Shown here: positions 23,478 to 34,256 of the stretch, in pieces
Position numbering within the stretch: position 1 is the first letter of the stretch
How the letters are laid out: the number at the start of each line of letters is the position of its first letter
Source of the DNA: Pleurodeles waltl
Lineage: Eukaryota; Chordata; Amphibia; Caudata; Salamandridae
Length of the DNA stretch: 64,000 bases
NCBI RefSeq assembly: GCF_031143425.1
Contig: NC_090447.1
Span: 139,085,106 to 139,149,105 of the forward strand
Reading direction: 5' to 3'
Made by a program: the position numbers and the translations under genes
Notes under the pieces: generated by a model
What the model saw: only the letters and a program-made list of their open reading frames with translations
What the model was told of the DNA's origin: nothing
The model's database searches: none

Positions 23478-24047
23478 CAGGGGCAGTTCCTTCGCAATGG
23501 CAAAGGACCGTCAACCCCCCCCCCCCAGTTAAGCGCCAGCAGCTGAAACATAAAACTATAGTTTACTATCATTTTATTTTTCAGCTGCTGGCTCAGCCAG
23601 CGTGTGAAGGGAAGGGTGGGGCTGGGCCATAGGTGGGCCATAGGAGGGGTTAGGGGTAGGTGGAGTGGAGTGAGAGCACTAAGTGAACAGGTCAGTTTGG
23701 CAGGCCGTCTTCTGCTGGACAAAATGACATGCGCACTTAGGTTTCTCCAACCCAGCTGTGTTACATAGCCAAGTTGGAGAAACTGCACAGACTCCCCTGC
23801 AGTGTCTGAGCAGCAGACCAAGTCACTGAGACCAGTCCTGACGCTGCTCGCATGCAAGATGTAGCATGAAAGCAGTGCCAGGATTGTGTGAGGAGCCTTT
23901 GCTCGTGTCCCAGAGACTTCTAGGACACCAACACCATTGGAAGAAGGTCGCAAAGTGAGCGGCAGCTGCAGAAACGTGTACGTTTATTTATCTAATTTAT
24001 TTTTTATATGTTTTCCCACCCCTTGAGATTTGTGGCAGCCGCCATTG
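23478..24047. mobile_element. hAT-type MITE, 570 bp
   Basis: Left end CAGGGGCAGTTCC and right end GTGGCAGCCGCCATTG are imperfect inverted repeats of the CA(G/A)NGGC hAT type. The flanks GCTTTTAT (23470-23477) and GCTGTTAT (24048-24055) agree at seven of eight bases, an 8-bp target duplication typical of hAT transposons. It contains a C13 tract near 23515. A minus-strand open frame of 158 codons inside it has no recognisable domain. Confidence 0.65.
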
Positions 24048-24055
24048 GCTGTTAT

Positions 24056-24895
24056 GATAATTTAGTGGCTGTATGTTCCCAGATGTGAATTTGGGCACTT
24101 TGACAGCATTGACAGTAAAAGAGTTCTTTACAATTTAAAAATAGTGACTGCGGATACTTGCAGTGACCAGTAAGAGACAAACTTTCAAGACATGCTGTAG
24201 AAAATGAGTTATATTTAAATACGAAATAACAAATGAAATTAATTACATTGTATGAAGCAAATGTAGAGAATACTCACTGAAATTACATTTGTGTATGCAC
24301 GTTTACAATCAAGCGTTACAAGATTGTCTTTGCTTACAGGAGAATGGTTTGATCTCGAAACTACTTAAACTCTGCAGATATAACTGAATGTCATTACCAA
24401 GTGTGTTCTCTAAAGTCTGGATCTCTTATGGTTGATCCTCGCCAGGCATTAAAATGCATTCCCACTCAAAGAAATGTTCTATCAACACCTATCACTTTAT
24501 TGAGCATTGCTGTAGAAGTGTGATGACCTTTTATGCAGACCCAAAGCACCATCCAATTAGATTTTGCTCTATGCTGAGTTAAAAAGATAATGAAATGCAT
24601 GGATAAATGTCAATACTTGAATCTCAATTTAACAAGAAGCTTAGGTTAAGCTCATAAAGGCCATGCTTAGCTAAGAACTAATGTCCATGGCAGGGTTGTC
24701 ATGGGTAATTATTTAATGGATGTTATAATTGTTCTGTAAACAGAATTGTATAAGATGATGTTGACAAGTATGATACCACATACAAAAATACTCCCATTAT
24801 ATAAATGACTGTACTAATAAAAATGATTCAAATTTCAAAGGTGAGTAAATTAACATTTATAATCAGGAAGCAGACATAAAACCAGTTTATAGCAA
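24056..24895. other. AT-rich stretch, no gene recognised
   Basis: No repeat ends, RNA gene or protein motif recognised. Confidence 0.45.
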
Positions 24896-24899
24896 TGTG

Positions 24900-25530
24900 C
24901 GCCCAAACCCCCTTTTTACACTCCTAATACTATTGTTTTTATTGCAGCACCAATAAATGCCCATGTAAACCTGATACGCACCAGGGAGCAGAGTTATTAT
25001 TTAATGCAGTGCAGCAAGTCACCTTGCTACACTGCGTGAAAAGTAAAGGGCAGGAATCCACCTTATTTAACAAGCTGCAGCACATTCTTGCGTTTTCCTT
25101 TCACGGGCGCAGAATTTGCTGCCTTGCCCCAAAGCAGAAACACCCATGGTAAAGGGTGCGTGCATTGCAGGCATAATTGTTTCTTGTGCAGGAAGGGGCA
25201 CCTTCCTGCACAAAAACAGTTTAATGCAAACATTTAGAAAGGGGAAACAACGAGGAGAAATGAAGATATTTCTCCTCGTTTTGACTCACACTGGAATGCA
25301 TGGCATTTCGACACATTCCCAGGTCTACTACTAATGGTAAATCTGGGAACGTGAAAATATCCATGGGTGGATGCGTAGGGACAACCGCGATCCACCCTTG
25401 GAATGCCTCCCTGGGGCAGAGTAATGCAAGGCAGTGATTTTCAGTGCTTTGTGTTACTCCAGATTATCAAGCCACTCAGAGCCACGCAAGGGTGATGCAA
25501 AACCACTGATAAATATGTCCCATATATTCA
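24900..25530. mobile_element. hAT-like MITE copy (related to 34257-34906)
   Basis: Shares the GCAGGAAGGGGCACCTTCCTGC hairpin block, the TTTCTCCTCGTT block and ACATTCCCAGGTCTAC with the copies at 4431-5111 and 34257-34906, and ends near GATAAATATGTCCC. Boundaries are approximate. Confidence 0.45.
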
Positions 25531-26055
25531 TAAATTCCACATAATTTATCACATTTCTAAACCATCAGTTTTCATTTTGAAACTTTGCTCTTCAATCCTC
25601 TGTGTAGTATATGAAATAATTAATGTTTATAAATGAAACTAATGAACTATGCTACAGCAGTCATTATTGCATATATAAATGTGATTGCAGAAATGCCTAA
25701 GTCAGATGTCATAGAACCCAATCCAACTGATCATTCAGACGATCTCATGTCGAGAGTTGATTCTTCCTGTAAAGTTCAGCAGTCAGTGATGCTCAGCTCA
25801 GACCCTGACTGACAGCACAAATGAATGCAGTGCAACCAATGAGACCTCATATATTGTAGGTCCTGTGCATGTGTGTGTGAATGACCAGATGTGTGTATAT
25901 GGATGACCGCATGCATGTGTGTGCACATGCGTGCTGCAGTCTGCAACATTGGCATGCCAGTGGCATCTGGTGCCTCGCTGGTTACAGGAGTCCCTCGTGC
26001 AACGGTGCCCATTGCTGTCATAATATTTTATGACAAGACCGGAGGCTCCTATTAA

Positions 26056-26233
26056 GCGTTTCTTCTCTTGCTTTATTTAAACAGCAGCAGTCAAGAAGAA
26101 GAACTACAAATCCAATGAAGCTAGAACAGACAGCCAATGGGATTAAAAAAGTAGTATACTAATATGACATCCAATAGGAACGACCCCATACCATTATGAC
26201 GTCACTTGACTGCAAGCAGCCCTCTTTTCTTGC
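26056..26233 (+). repeat. DIRS left inverted terminal repeat
   Basis: GCGTTTCTTCTCTTGC through CCTCTTTTCTTGC is the inverted copy of 31291-31468, with one mismatch seen (TCCAATG against TCCCATG). DIRS promoters usually lie in or just after this repeat. Confidence 0.92.
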
Positions 26234-26481
26234 TGCTGCAGTCAAGATAAGTTCGAAATAATTTTTCTCTCATAACCTTTCTTTATCGTTTACATGTTTA
26301 TTTACATTTCTTGTTGCTTTACTGTTCTGTTATTATACTTTGTTGACGGCATGTTGCCGCACTGTTGACAGCGCGTTATTAAGCGCTCGCGTCTCCTTCC
26401 CGGCTCCGGGTGCAACTTCGGTTGCTCCCGGGCCGCGAAGCACAACCGTTTCGCTGCGCGCCTCGTGCGCCACATTCTAAC

Positions 26482-26548
26482 GGAGCCTTCCTCGCGTCTG
26501 GGGAAATAACCGTTACTCGGGTTTTGTCCCAGACGCGAGGAGGACTCC
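26482..26548 (+). promoter_or_regulatory. CpG-rich stem-loop in the DIRS 5' leader
   Basis: Two 21-base arms, 26482-26502 and 26528-26548, are complementary with three mismatches; the 14 inner pairs (TCCTCGCGTCTGGG core) are perfect. It lies in a CpG-rich segment (about 26345-26560) between the left repeat and gag. A packaging, translation or promoter role is possible but only inferred. Confidence 0.5.
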
Positions 26549-26801
26549 TATTGTTGCCGCTCTTACCTGACTAACTCCTCCGACGCATACAGCTTCTCTC
26601 TCAGCTTCGAATGACTCCGTACAATTCTTTCATCGGCCCCGCCCTCAAGAGGAGGAGTTTTTTGCTATTCCAAGCCGGTTTGCTTGTTTTATTAACCCCC
26701 GGTTGACTGGGTTTTAACCCTTTCCTGACTATTTACATATTCCTGTCTGGTTTTTCATAGAGGGTTTTTTCTTTACAGTTTTACACTATTTTTCCTTTAT
26801 A

Positions 26802-28296
26802 ATGGAACCCAATTCCTCACCAATGGAACACAGTGTTGCCAGTGTTGAGGAAATAAGGAATGATCTGCGTAATTTTATTAAAACTTCTGTTAAGCAGGCA
26901 ATGCAGTCATCCATTCAAAAATTATCAAAAAATTTGGAATCAAATTTTGCTAACTTATTATCTAACTCTTCGGCCCAGACTGCGGGGGAATGCAGTCAAC
27001 GCCTGCCTGTCAACCCCTTGGGTTTGACTCAAAAGGAGAGTGAGCTTGTCTCACACATGTCAGAGGACGCGGTTCCTCCCACGGCTCCTGCCAAGGAGAA
27101 TAATAATATGGCTTCCAGACCCTCTTTTAAGAGGAAATCCAAACAACATAATATACCCCCTTCTATCCCCACGGCCTCTGCTCCAGATACCGATGAGAAC
27201 ATGCCAGACGCGGATTCAGACTACTACCCTTCTGACAAAGACCATGATGATTCTTTTTACCCCCCCCCCTCCAAAGAAATCAAAAGTTTCATCGGTTCCC
27301 CCCCTCTTGGATGCAGAAGGCTTACCTATGTTTGATCCTTCCCACATTTTACGTCCCAACTCTACAGAATGGTTTCCAGCTGAACATGTGGGGGATTATG
27401 TGGCTCAAAAGTTATTCACTCCCCTTGATCAACAAACTAGAGCCAAGTTGAAATCAGAATGTCCACGTCCTGTGCTTCCACACAAGGCAACTGCTACCCC
27501 GGCCATTGACCAGCAGATGTTAACCTTTTTTACTAAGCAAGGCAAGGACCCTCGAAAAGGGGTAGACAAAGCGTGGTCGTCCTGCCAGGACAAACTCCTC
27601 GATATAATTGGCCCTTTAACAAGAATCTTTGACATGGTGGAAACGGCCAGACTGGAGGGTACCTTTTTAGACCCAGAAGAGCTTTCCCTGTGGGTTCAAC
27701 GCTGTCTTTGTCTTTTCGGAAATGCTAATTCCGCTTTCATTCACGAAAGACGCAAAGGCCTCCTGATCAAATTGGACCCTAAATTAATCAATTTAGCGAC
27801 TGTACATCCTCAGATCCATACTGAGGGACAACTGTTCGGGGATTCCTTCATAAAGGACCTCGGCAAATATGTGGCCACTTTTACCTCACTGGACAAAGCC
27901 CAACAATCCATGAGGAAGATGTTTAATCAACGGGTTTTTGCCAGGGCCGGTAGAGGCAGGGGCCGCTTTACCGGCCGTGGTTTCACCAATCAAGGCTCCA
28001 GAGCATACTATAATTCCTACCAACAAGACTTCAGACCTCAATTCTACCCCCAACGTGGCAGAGGGTATCGTACCAGGTCCTTCAGACATACTAGAGCCTC
28101 CAACCCTACAGGTAAGCCCTCCTGTTACTTTCCTTCCAACAGGAGGTCGTATTTTCCATTTTCTTTCAAATTGGTTAACAATTACAGCAGATGTGTGGGT
28201 TCTAAACACTGTACAGGGTTACAGCATAGAACTTTATTCTACTCCGGTGCAAAAAATGTTTCCCCCGCTTCCCCATTTCTCAGCAGAAATGAATGA
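26802..28296 (+). pseudogene. DIRS gag-like protein, frameshifted
   Basis: Starts at ATG 26802 (MEPNSSPMEH). The N-terminal part contains a helical stretch, SVEEIRNDLRNFIKTSVKQA, and then an acidic Asp/Pro-rich linker. The first frame stops at 27335 after reading through a run of ten C at 27260-27269. The protein continues in the +1 frame to 28296, with a globular region (HVGDYVAQKLFTPLDQQTRA...) and then an Arg/Gly-rich tail (RAGRGRGRFTGRGF) of the kind that binds RNA in DIRS gag proteins. The two frames line up across the C tract, so one C is probably extra; programmed slippage is the alternative. The 3' end overlaps the pol frame by about 360 bp. Confidence 0.8.
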
Positions 28297-30145
28297 ATTG
28301 ATATCTGCTGAGGTCGGCTCTCTCTTACAAAAACAAGCGATTTCAGTAACACACCCTCATCCCTTGGGATTTACCAGCCCAATTTTTCTAGTTCAAAAGA
28401 AAAACAGAAAGATGCGTCCGGTCATCAACTTAAAACATTTCAATTGCTTTGTGGTGTACCGACATTTCAAAATGGAGACAATTCTGCATCTCAGAGATAT
28501 TCTTCTCCAATATGATTGGATGGTCAGATTGGACCTTCAGGATGCTTACCTAGTGGTTCCGGTTCATCCAGATTCCAGGAAATTTCTGCAATTCCTATGG
28601 TTAGATCAAATGTATCACTTCACCTCTCTACCCTTCGGTCTATCGTCTGCCCCTTGGTGTTTCACCAAGCTTCTCAAGCCCGTAGTTGCTCATCTAAGGG
28701 CTCAGGGTATAAGACTCCTAATCTACCTAGACGATATCCTCATCATGAATCAGTCTCCCCAAACTCTGTTACTCCACTTGCAGATCACTTGCTCTCTCTT
28801 AGAGGACCTCGGTTTCATAATAAACAGAGAAAAATCTCTTTTAACTCCCTCCCAAGTCCTAGAATTTCTGGGTTTCCAGATCAATTCCATTTCCGCGACT
28901 CTTCTTCTTCCTACAACGAAAATAAAATCCATAAAGTCGGAAATTCTTCAGGTTCTTCGCACTTCTCTCATCTCCCTCAGAACTTTACCTCGTATAGTAG
29001 GTCTGCTTTCCTCTTCCATCCAGGCGATATTTCCAGGTCCACTCCATTACCGATCTCTCCAGAGACTAAAGATCCAACACTTAAGGAAAGGGCTCTCTTA
29101 TTCCGACCTCGTGCCCTTAGATCTCGAATCTCGCACAGAGCTTCAGTGGTGGATAGACCATTTAGATGCTTGGAACGGGAAAATTATTTTTCCGTCAGCC
29201 CCAGATCTTGTGTTAGAATCCGATGCAAGCCATCTAGGCTGGGGGGCCCGTTGTGGTCCCATCTCGACTGGAGGTACATGGTCTATCGAGGAGTCCAAAT
29301 TGCACATCAATTGTTTAGAGATGCTTGCCGGCTCCTTTGCAATTTGAAGTCTGGCAAAAAACAAGGTACATTTTGCAATCCTTCTCAGAATGGACAATAT
29401 ATCCGCAGTCAGGTACATAAATCATCTTGGAGGTACAAGGTCCAAACCTCTGGCAGATTTGGCTAACAGTTTTTGGGAATATTGCCTTACAAACCATCTT
29501 TCGGTTCATCCAGAATATCTTCCAGGAGCCCTCAATTCAGTGGCAGACTGGCATTCTCGTCATCTTCGAGATTCCAGCAATTGGAAACTTCATCCTTCAG
29601 TTTTCCACAGGATTCAATCCTTATGGGGTCCGCTCTCCATAGACCTTTTTGCTTCCCGTCTCAACACACAGCTTCCTCGATTTTACAGCTGGCGCCCAGA
29701 TCCATTAGCCTTAGCATCAGATGCTTTCTTGCAAGATTGGTCTCATGCGCTCAATTACGCCTTTCCCCCTTTTATCATGATCTTAGCACAAGCCAGACGT
29801 CAACAGGCCTCTCTTGTCCTCATAGTTCCGTTTTGGCAATCCCAGGTATGGTACCCTATCTTACTGGAACTTTCAGTGGATTTTCCCCTGCTAATCCAGC
29901 CCTTCCCAGATTTACTCCTAGACGCCCTTCATCGTCCCCACCCCCTCATTTCGGACAATCTCCTTATTCTATTCGCTTGGAAGATCTCAGCAATTCCCAA
30001 ACTTTCCCTTTCATTTCGTCAGAAGCTTCTCAATACATCGCAAATTCCTGGGCCCCTGGTACCAAGAAAGCATACAAGGCAGCCTGGTCTCTATGGAACA
30101 GCTGGTGTTTGGGAAGGCACATTAATCCCTTTTCAACAGATATAA
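27938..30145 (+). pseudogene. DIRS pol: reverse transcriptase, RNase H, methyltransferase-like domain; one internal stop
   Basis: The open frame has no ATG at its 5' edge (27938 is TTG), so expression presumably depends on the overlapping gag frame or on internal initiation. RT motifs in order: MRPVINLKHFN, LDLQDAY with the first catalytic Asp at 28532, LPFGLSSAPWCFTK, and YLDD at 28724-28735. RNase H follows: LESDAS (Asp codon 29222), CLEML (Glu codon 29318), MDN (Asp codon 29393) and NSVADWHSR. A TGA at 29345-29347 interrupts RNase H between the Glu and second Asp motifs; the same frame continues beyond it. The C-terminal part (IDLFAS, NTQLPRFYSWRPDP, YAFPPF, VPFWQSQVWYP) is the Dam-methyltransferase-like domain typical of DIRS pol. 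It overlaps the recombinase frame. Confidence 0.9.
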
Positions 30146-30927
30146 TATTTATAGTCAACTTTTTGGCTGCAGAAGCCAGCAAAGGCAAAGCTTTCCGTAC
30201 CATCAACCTTTACAGATCAGCTATTTCCTCTAACCATACACACGTCAATGGAAAACCGGTCGGCGAACACCCGCTGGTATGCAGATTACTAAAGGGAGTA
30301 AAATTTTCCAAACCTCCTCTACCAAAATACAATATCTTGTGGGATGTTAATGTTGTTCTAAAGTACTTGAACTCTTTACCAGACAACTCGATTTTATCAC
30401 TAAAAATGTTATCTGCCAAACTTACAATGTTATTATGTTTAGTCTCTATCAAACGCCTATCGGATGTCAAAGCATTGGACGTCTCCAACCGTCAATTCAC
30501 TCCTTCGGGGGTGTTGTTCTCGGTTGTTCGACGTACCAAGACCAACTTATCATCAGTTTTCTATCCTTATTTCCCTCAACATCCAAAGTTATGTGTAGGC
30601 CAATGTCTTAAAGTTTATGAACAAAGAACTGCGGAGTTGAGAACCTCCTCTTCCCAACTTCTTATTTCTTTCAGGAAACCTCATAACCCGGTTTCATCAG
30701 CCACCCTAGCACGGTGGGTTAGATGGATCATGTCTTTAGCAGGCATAGATATTTCCAGATTTGGAGCTCACTCTGCCAGAGGGGCTATGGCTTCCAAAGC
30801 CTTCTGGGCAGGTTCTCTTTTGGAGGATATTCTCAAGTCTGCAGACTGGTCCAATGATAATACATTTCGAGTTTTTAATTGTAAGCCTGTTGATAATGTG
30901 TCGTTCAATGTAATTAATATGCTTTAA
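29623..30927 (+). pseudogene. DIRS tyrosine recombinase, catalytic Tyr apparently replaced
   Basis: The frame is open from 29473 to 30927; the first ATG is at 29623, giving 434 residues, and I use it as the start. The N-terminal SAM-like core-binding part includes SWAPGTKKAYKAAWSLW and NFLAAEASKGKAFRTINLYR. The catalytic part has the first Arg in SIKRLSDVK (codon 30454), the H-x-x-R box in GAHSARGA (His 30769, Arg 30778), and the terminal block ADWSNDNTFRVFNCKP. At the position where DIRS recombinases carry the nucleophilic Tyr (F-x-x-F-Y) this copy has Asn (AAT at 30877-30879), one base change from TAT. If that alignment is right, the enzyme cannot cleave DNA. Its first 520 bp overlap pol in a different frame. 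Confidence 0.88.
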
Positions 30928-30936
30928 ACTCGCATA

Positions 30937-31028
30937 ATAGGAGCCTCCGGTCTTGTCATAAAATGTAGATTTTCCTAGTTTATGACGGAAAGTCTTAATT
31001 TTATTAAAGACACGGAGGCGAGTATTAT
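30937..31028. repeat. DIRS internal complementary region (circle-junction template)
   Basis: 30937-30964 is the exact complement of the outer left end 26025-26052 (28 bp). 30962-31028 is complementary to the outer right end 31469-31535, with one mismatch in 67 bp. The two halves meet at an ATT-complement, so the region equals the reverse complement of the joined ends. In the accepted DIRS model this region templates completion of the ends and circle formation. Confidence 0.92.
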
Positions 31029-31290
31029 CCCGCCTCTGGATTAACTTGGTTTTCTCTCCCTCCCTTCTTTCCAGCACCTGCTGCAGCTTCGCAACCAGCA
31101 TCCTGATTGGACTTCCTGGCATCACGTTCATCGACCACTCAATTCAAGTCTGGAATCGTATTCCTCGGATTTCGGGACACATTCCTACCTTTACAGGATA
31201 CTTGACTTTTGTTCCGACGTCTTTGCTTTTCTCATGGCATTGTTTATCCTTTGTTCTATATTACCATTATTTTTCAATGACTGACTATTC

Positions 31291-31468
31291 GCAAGAAAAG
31301 AGGGCTGCTTGCAGTCAAGTGACGTCATAATGGTATGGGGTCGTTCCTATTGGATGTCATATTAGTATACTACTTTTTTAATCCCATTGGCTGTCTGTTC
31401 TAGCTTCATGGGATTTGTAGTTCTTCTTCTTGACTGCTGCTGTTTAAATAAAGCAAGAGAAGAAACGC
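31291..31468 (-). repeat. DIRS right inverted terminal repeat
   Basis: Inverted counterpart of 26056-26233. An AATAAA at 31447-31452 lies within it and could serve as the element's polyadenylation signal. Confidence 0.92.
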
Positions 31469-31537
31469 ATAATACTCGCCTCCGTGTCTTTAATAAAATT
31501 AAAACTTTCCGTCATAAACTAGGAAAATCTACATTGC

Positions 31538-31960
31538 ACCACCTAAATAATGGCGTGCCTGGTGTAATGAAAACATTCAACATTTGATAGGCATCATTGG
31601 CCTCATTGTGGCCCCAGCATAGCAGTGCTTATTCTTATGATAGTTAGGCCAGTATTGGTCTAACTGTGACAACTCATGGCAACACTTGTCATATTGTAGA
31701 TATCATTAGTATTATATTGTCGTCCATCCCTGGCATAACACTGGACTGAAATAACCATGGCAACCTTTCATTGTTTTGTGGCCATCCTTGGCCTAATCAA
31801 GGCCACCCCTGGCATAGAGGTGGCTGATGCAGCAATAATGATGAAAAATCTAGTTATATTGCGGGCATTCTTGTCCTGATTGTAGGAATACCTGGCTTAA
31901 TGGAAACAAACACTGAAAAATCATTGGCATCCTTGGCTTAAGGTGGGCATTACTAGGTCT
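31538..31960. repeat. Degenerate minisatellite-like GGCAT/TTGGCCT array
   Basis: Variants of GGCATCATTGGCCTCATTGTGGC and CCCTGGCATA recur several times with irregular spacing, immediately to the right of the DIRS insertion. Confidence 0.4.
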
Positions 31961-34248
31961 GGAGTTTGGTGAAAATAATGCTTATGTTTGGGTACCAAAT
32001 GCTTACTCACTTAAAATTGTAAATATTCAGCTTTTCAAAGGGGTAAATATACATCTAAAAATGACTACATTTGCTAAGTAAATTTGCAGGAGATTGTTGA
32101 ATCAACATTCTTGCTGACTTATGGAGATCTACCGATAATATTATTTAGTTCCTTTTGCTTTGTTGCCAGGTGTGCTTGCTGTTATGACTGTTACTTCATT
32201 ACTCACGTGGAGGCATTTCATCTTGACAAAACAGTTTCAATACAGAATCAGAAATTTTCACCATGCCAATTCTGCTGGGTTAGCTATCATTTCAAATCCT
32301 GCATGATTGTAGTGATATTTGTAGCTGTGCATAAAGTTTTTCATTGAACATAAATATGTCTCATTAGAGAAATAGTTGGTGATCCAAGACCTATATTTAA
32401 TAACAGGTTTCCTGAAGCTTGTGTTTTTTTAGGACTGGCTCTGCTTGGACTGCACAATAAACTACAACCCGAGCTTGGTCTTGAGCAAGTCTAAAATACC
32501 AGTAGACGATTTTTCTGTACCCCAAACCTCGACTAAGAAATGTTCAAAGCAGACTAACATCCTGACGTCAGCTCACCTACGTGTGCAATAGGATGTGGTG
32601 GAGGAGGTCAGCAGTCCATTGAGTCCTGCTTGCAAGGGGTTCCCCTTGAATAGACCTTGAACAAATTAAACATCACCAAGTTGTTGGTATTTGATTCTTA
32701 AGTATTTATGTATTCAGCTTAACCTTATGCATGTTGTAGGCATAGTGTATCAGTGATGTCTGGTGATTGCATTGCCTCTCATTGAGGTTCCCTCTAGGAC
32801 AACTAGACAACTAGAGCTGAATTGCCATCCAACATCGCATTAAATATATAAAGGTTTTAGAGATATATACTATATATCCCTGACTACTTCAACCATCAAA
32901 GCTCAAAACTGGCACATAACAATAAACGATAATGCATTAAAGCAGTCATCAGCTGCGAACAACGAACATACATCTGATAACCCATATTTAAGCTTTCTTC
33001 AGTCATTGAACTGCTCTCCATGTCCAAGTTTTAAACCGCACATAATTCCTCAATCGCTGCTGTAAATGTGGATACTCACACAGGTCACACTATTCAGACT
33101 AGTCCCACAAGCCCTTCCCCCAGCTCAAATAATTGGCTCTCTCATGTACCCTCGTCAAAACACCATAAACGTCCTCATAGCTCAAACTCGGTTTGCTGAA
33201 ACCAATTTGAAACTTCCTACTAAAAAGTCAATTAACCACAAAGAAGCAAAACTACATAAACAGCATCCACTTTCAAAATTTGACTGCTCTATTTTAAACG
33301 ATGGCGCACAAAAACGAACGTTTAGAGAAAACGCTGTAATCCAATAACAAAGGTGGTTGGTGCCACACGAATGCAAATGTAATATAACACAACATACCAT
33401 TCTATAACATTGAAGAACTTAAAACAACTTAGTGAATTCTACCTAGGTACTTGAAGGAAAGCTTACATTTTCCGTAAACTCAGTTGTACCTTGCTTAGCA
33501 TCTCAGGCAGTATAAAGGCTGAGCTGGTTTTTCCATGATCGAGACCTATAGTCTTTAAGTTTGAGGCCAGGTATTTAGCAGTCAGTTGAGGTAGGTTCAG
33601 AGTTCTGTAGTAGAAAATGCACAACTGAGAATGTAATTAGCTCTGCTACCGTGCACTGTAACTGGCAAATTCTCCCTATTTACCTTGTTGCTTTGTTGCA
33701 CATCCTGCCAGCTGAAGCCAACAGATTACTTAACAGATGGGCCGACACATTTGCCAATATCCCTGTTCCTTCACTGAGACCCGATGGTATAAGTTGTAGC
33801 TGACTTTGTGATATCTATCCCTTTCTCATTTTGATTCTGATATCCAAAGAAGAGAAAGTGATGTAAAATAATAATAATATTTTGATTCTGTTTGTTTACT
33901 AAGCACATACTGATCCAAAACGTAATTTGGTGGTGTGACTGGTACATTATACACTTGGGATCCCAATGAAAGGCTTCCGAATTGTTTAATTAATTGGCAA
34001 GAAATACTGTGGGATAATGACATCCTTGGTATGGTATAACACAAAAACCTTTTGCTTTCAATCTCTTCTGGTTTGCTGAGCTAGCTTTTTGTTGGTATTA
34101 GGGCTCTGTGCACCTTACCACCGCTAAACAGTTCTAAAGTGCTTGTGCTCTCGACATTAAAAATAGTAAAGTTAGCATTCCTCTTAATTGACACATTTAA
34201 TTTTCTTGTAAGTATCTACTCAATGGTACTACATGTACCCAGGGCATG
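31961..34248. other. AT-rich stretch, no gene recognised
   Basis: Frames at 32084-32347, 33066-33347 and 33826-34044 show no motif I can name. Confidence 0.45.
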
Positions 34249-34256
34249 TAAATTGT

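Larger units (their letters stand above)
26025..31535 (+). mobile_element. DIRS-type tyrosine-recombinase retrotransposon, nearly complete
   Basis: The 5.5-kb element has every structural part of a DIRS element. Near-identical inverted terminal repeats lie at 26056-26233 and 31291-31468. An internal complementary region (30937-31028) is complementary to the two outer ends. Overlapping frames encode gag, RT/RNase H/methyltransferase-like and tyrosine recombinase proteins. Both ends carry ATT (26025-26027 and 31533-31535), which is the overlap expected if a circular intermediate recombined at a 3-bp site. Known biology: DIRS elements integrate via a recombinase rather than an integrase and make no ordinary target duplication. 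ITR divergence is one mismatch in about 178 bp, so insertion seems recent. All three reading frames are nevertheless damaged, so this copy is probably not autonomous. Confidence 0.93.

Noticed and set aside
23477..23953. 158-codon minus-strand frame
   Set aside because: Inside a hAT MITE; includes a polyglycine-like stretch from the C tract and no domain.
28516..29466. 316-codon frame overlapping DIRS pol
   Set aside because: Shadow frame of the reverse transcriptase; Ser/Arg-rich and without motifs.
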